A DNA stretch of 64,000 nt, from positions 52,884,466-52,948,465 of the forward strand of contig CM039503.1 of the NCBI GenBank assembly GCA_022432975.1, in the 5' to 3' direction. This document shows, piece by piece, positions 59,666-64,000 of the stretch. The notes under the pieces were generated by a model. It made no database searches and was not told the origin of the DNA. It saw nothing but the letters and a program-made list of their open reading frames with translations. The stretch is from Begonia masoniana. Taxonomy: Eukaryota; Streptophyta; Magnoliopsida; Cucurbitales; Begoniaceae. Each line of letters begins with the position of its first letter. Position 1 is the stretch's first letter. A program made the translations under genes and the position numbers.

Positions 59666-60007
59666 GATCATCAACACCCACCAGGTAACTAGGTTTGACT
59701 GTGGTTGAATTTGATAAGTATAAAACAGTCCAGAACAATTGGGTTATCAGCTACATCGGTTTGTTTATCAAATTCTGATTTTGGGTTGGGCTGGACGGAA
59801 GGTGTAGATGGGTCGTCGTTATACTGAGATTTCTCAATCTCATATTTTCTGATCAGTTTCGCCGACCGAATCTCGATCCCTGAACCCGTTCCTTGACTAC
59901 TGGTAAAGCTGGCGTCAAGTTCCTGGCAACGCTTATTTCCACCCAGAAGCAGAAGGTCGACTTTATCCATCTCTCCGATACGGCTAGGCCGGGGACCCAT
60001 CACCGGA

Positions 60008-63000
60008 ATGGTCTTTTTAAATCCCTTCAAGTGGTGCTCTGGCCTTAAATTCCTTGGTTACTTCATGCTACTTTTGGTATTCGCTATTATTGGAGTGTCC
60101 TACTACGCCGTCGTCATTCTTACCTGGGGTCCTCAGCTCCTTAGCGGCGGACTCCGCTCCTTCTTAGCTTTTCTCATCCTCATTGTGTTTCATATTCTGG
60201 TAAACTTTTTCCCTTTTTTTCTTTTTCTTTTTGTACTAGTTCCTCCCTGATTGCACTAGAAGGCTAGAAATCGAGTGAGAGGAAATTTAGTTCCGAATCT
60301 AAATAACTTCGTTTTGATTTCTGGAATGTCTGGTATTGACGAATCGATCCCTTTATCAGAAATTTCAACATGTTTGCAGCTAATTATGTTAACGTGGAGC
60401 TACTTGATGGTAGCGTTTAAGGACCCTGGTTCTGTCCCTGAAAACTGGAGATTGGTAAATGAGGTGGAAAATTTGGAGGCTGGAAGTTCATTGTCATTAC
60501 CTGAAAATGAATCCTCCCAAGTTTTGGCTGCTACTCGGTCTCAGACAGACAGAGACGATGGGGAAAGAAGACAAACCGGCTTTTGTTTTCAGTGCCAAAA
60601 TGGCAAGCCACCACGCTGCCATCATTGCTCTGTTTGTAAGCTACTCTAGTTCTGGAGTTTTTTTTTCTTGTATTGTATTGCTTCTTCCATGGTAATTTAA
60701 CTTTATATCTGCTTTTTCTCATTCATATTTATGATTCTTCCCCTTTTTCAACGAACCTGCAATGCTTGGCCATTTCTCTTATTATTAATGGTGAAGCTCG
60801 AGTGATTATTGACAGTGATTGAACTTATGGCCCATCTTCTAGTGATACTAATGTTATTTCCTGCTATAACCAGTCAACTTTATGTATTTTTCTTTCATAG
60901 TAAAGTCAATTAGCATTTCAGGTACTTTCCAACACTTGATGGTGTCACAATGTCATTTACATTGATATTCACTAAAAATGAACTTATGTAACTTGCTCAT
61001 TTACCATTTTCAGGTCAAAGATGTGTTCTTAAAATGGATCATCATTGCGTTTGGGTGGTAAATTGTGTTGGAGCATGTAATTATAAGTTCTTTCTTCTTT
61101 TCTTGGTAATTTTTTTGACTTTTCTCACTCTTGCTTAAGATTTGTTTATAGTTCTTCTTCTTCGTTAAAAAATGTGTCTATTTGTTATTTTCTTAAACCT
61201 GAAAACTCATGTGCTGAGAATTGAGTTAAGCCCAGTTATACAGTCTTCATGTAACATGCCAAGAGTGGAATCGCTCAGAAAACATGTACAAAAAAGAAAG
61301 GATGTTGGTATAATCATTGGGAAGAAGCATCATTTGACTTTTTGATTGATTGGAAAGAATTTAACTACTAGTTTTTGGCAGCCATTAACAGAACACTTCC
61401 TTAACCTATAATTAGCTGCGACATGGCTTGTCTATTAGTTGACTCTAAGAAAAGAGTGCTTTATCTATTGATGGCCATCAATTAATTCTCATTAGGGGAT
61501 TCTGAAGCATTATGTGCTTGAGCATTTTTTCTGTTTATGTTGTGTTATTGTAATATTTAAGCTCAAATTTACCTATAAAATTGATAGAGAGAGAATTGGA
61601 TTATATATCCTTAAGAATTAAATTTGTCTAATGGATTACCAGCATGGTTGCTGTTTCTTGTCAATAATTGACAATAAAATTGCAGGTGTGAGGTTGAGCA
61701 GAGTTCATCCTTATTTTTTCTTTTCTTATTTTATGACTCTTTTCCTCCTTTTTTCTTGAAAAGCTTTACACATTCTTGGAGACAACAATGGACACATTAG
61801 TTTTGCTTCCTAGTTTTATCAAATTTTTTGATGATGCCAAGAACCATTCTACTTCTCCTGGAAGTCTTGCAGTCCTGTTTTTGGCTTTTGGTAAAGAATC
61901 CACCTGTGTTGTGTTCATATATTCTTTTTAGATAAGCATTTTTTAACTTTTCCAAGCTCTTCACAGATTGTATAACTTGATGCAGTTCTTAATTTGGCCT
62001 TTGCATTGAGTCTTCTCTGCTTCATAGTAATGCATGCTTCTCTCCTATCAAGCAATACCACTTCAATTGAGGTATTGTGGTTTAATAACTTCACATTCAA
62101 TATTTTGTTTGAGAAATTCTCTATTAACTCTTTCGCATCATTATTTATGAGTCGTTCATACATTATTATCGCTGGTTGTTCCCTTTTTTTATAAAAAACA
62201 AAATTTATTGAGAAAAAAAGTGTAAAAAGTGACGGAAGAGAGATAGATCCTTCTTTACAAACGATTTTAAGAAATTAGTAGGAAATGATTTCTCTCTGAT
62301 TATAGAGAATTGCACTAAAATGTTAACTGCTAAAATATTTAGAGTTATAAACTCACTTGGTGATAAGAAAATTAACGGCATGTCATAAATCCCTTTTCGG
62401 AGATTTATCTTCAAAGAAAATCTCGTTATGATAAATCTACTTAGCTCGACCGGTTGCTAGAATGTTGAGTCTGCAAATTAAAATCCTCTTCTTATATCTT
62501 CCGTGCGTAGTAACATCATCATTGATGATGCTCCCAATAGATCGCTGGTTGTTCCCTTAGTATCTCGGTTTCTCCTAATATTTTCTGTTTTCCGGGCTAT
62601 GATAATGTAGCAACATATTGTCTAGATAACCTTTTTATCATTGCTTAATTCTAATGCATGATCATGATGTGAATTCCTTTTATTCACTCTCACTGGTGCA
62701 TTGCTAATTTGAGAGTACTCATATATCTTATGTGATTGGGAAGGTGATCTTGACTTCTTGAATTTTTAATATATGCAGGTTTATGAGAAGAAAAGATCTC
62801 TCAGGTGGAAGTACGACCTGGGCAGGAAGAGAAATTTTGAGCAGGTGATTAATCTTTGATCTCTGTCTTTTACTTAAGTTAGAGGGAGTGATTTGTGATT
62901 TTTCTTAGGTAAATATCAATATGGACCCCAAACTATGGGAGGTTCATTCAACTTTTAGGTTCTTCAAAGAACTTGTATATAGCTTGAACTTGTATATGGC

Positions 63001-63169
63001 TTTACTTGTTTCTTCATTACAGCATCTCAAGTTCTTACTTCTGTTTGTGAAGGTTTTCGGGTCGAATAAGCTGCTATGGTTTGTCCCATTGGTATCCAGA
63101 GAGGATTTGGAAAAGGTTCCTGCTCTACAGGGTCTAGTATTCCCCACCCATTCCGATGCGGAGTCTTGA
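60008..63169 (+). CDS. DHHC-type protein S-acyltransferase, 311 aa, seven exons
   Basis: Exons: 60008-60199, 60380-60635, 61014-61105, 61764-61890, 61986-62071, 62779-62844, 63053-63169. All borders are GT-AG and all phases agree, giving an intact 311-residue protein. It transfers palmitate to cysteines of membrane-associated proteins, in Golgi or plasma membrane. Two hydrophobic segments lie in residues 13-70 ([37 protein letters not shown]), then [10 protein letters not shown]. The cysteine-rich domain spans about 118-168 with [18 protein letters not shown] and the catalytic DHHC in [12 protein letters not shown]. Two more hydrophobic segments follow (FFLLFL..., [20 protein letters not shown]). 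It resembles Arabidopsis At4g00840, as remembered, in sequence and length (about 290). ATG 60008 was chosen because it gives the usual short N-terminus [12 protein letters not shown]. Confidence 0.92.
62180..62560. other. repeat-like insert in PAT intron 5
   Basis: Intron 5 (62072-62778) contains an AT-rich block starting aaaaaacaaaatttattgag. Similar wording occurs in SecA intron 17 at about 22180-22260 (gaacaaaatttattaagaat, then agagatcctcccttacaaag). It is probably a dispersed non-coding repeat shared by both introns. Borders are unclear. Confidence 0.35.
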
Positions 63170-63184
63170 AGAAGTCCCCATTTT

Positions 63185-64000
<816 letters not shown>

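Noticed and set aside
59689..60030. 113-codon antisense frame overlapping the palmitoyltransferase start
   Set aside because: Composition looks protein-like (SSQGTGSGIEIRSAK), but it overlaps the first codons of the intact gene on the other strand and no family is recognised. It is more likely the 5' leader read backwards.

Overview
The window is nuclear DNA from a flowering plant, most likely a eudicot. The evidence is GT-AG introns in AT-rich DNA, a plastid-targeted SecA gene, other plant-specific gene families, and plant transposon families (Cassandra, MULE, hAT, copia and gypsy type LTRs). The species cannot be told from the sequence. About two thirds of the window is transposon or repeat, often nested; genes fill the rest.

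Layout. (1) 1-12.8 kb: at the left edge, on the minus strand, lies the first coding exon of a probable WDR74-like gene. Then comes a Cassandra TRIM carrying 5S-rRNA-like sequence. It is broken by an LTR-type element (880-8939), which holds a solo LTR (1814-7908), which in turn holds a hAT element (2138-3486) and an internally deleted copia (3917-6445). A second hAT (8948-11633) follows. Target-site duplications (TSDs) support most of these borders. (2) 12.8-23.4 kb: a 20-exon gene for chloroplast SecA (SECA1 type), with one lost splice donor and one frameshift. (3) 25.8-28.0 kb: a CRIB-containing ROP GTPase-activating protein with three 1-nt indels. (4) 28.4-31.3 kb: a GRF-interacting factor (GIF) on the minus strand, whose first exon is present three times around and inside a hAT element. 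(5) 31.6-36.4 kb: a LITTLE ZIPPER-like gene, a decayed dihydrodipicolinate synthase (DHDPS) pseudogene and the last exon of a LIM-domain gene. (6) 36.6-40.9 kb: a palindrome of about 2.8 kb with a ZPR promoter and coding piece in each arm, followed by a 92-bp minisatellite. (7) 40.9-59.7 kb: a Mutator-like element (MULE) of 16.8 kb inside a hAT remnant, stuffed with nested solo LTRs and carrying a broken transposase. (8) 60.0-63.2 kb: an intact seven-exon DHHC palmitoyltransferase, followed by an AG repeat that runs off the window.

From memory, Arabidopsis has ZPR1/ZPR2 directly beside DHDPS2/DHDPS1, with PLIM2 genes nearby, and GIF3 beside the DHHC gene At4g00840. The gene order here therefore looks like mixed remnants of ancestral blocks. 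The genes do not form one pathway.

The most interesting locus is the ZPR palindrome, which could make a hairpin RNA against ZPR genes. A caution applies to the whole window: two ~500-bp perfect microsatellites are each flanked by an indel-rich second copy of the neighbouring DNA, and conserved genes carry isolated 1-nt indels. Part of what looks novel may be uncorrected long-read assembly error. All alignments were done by eye.
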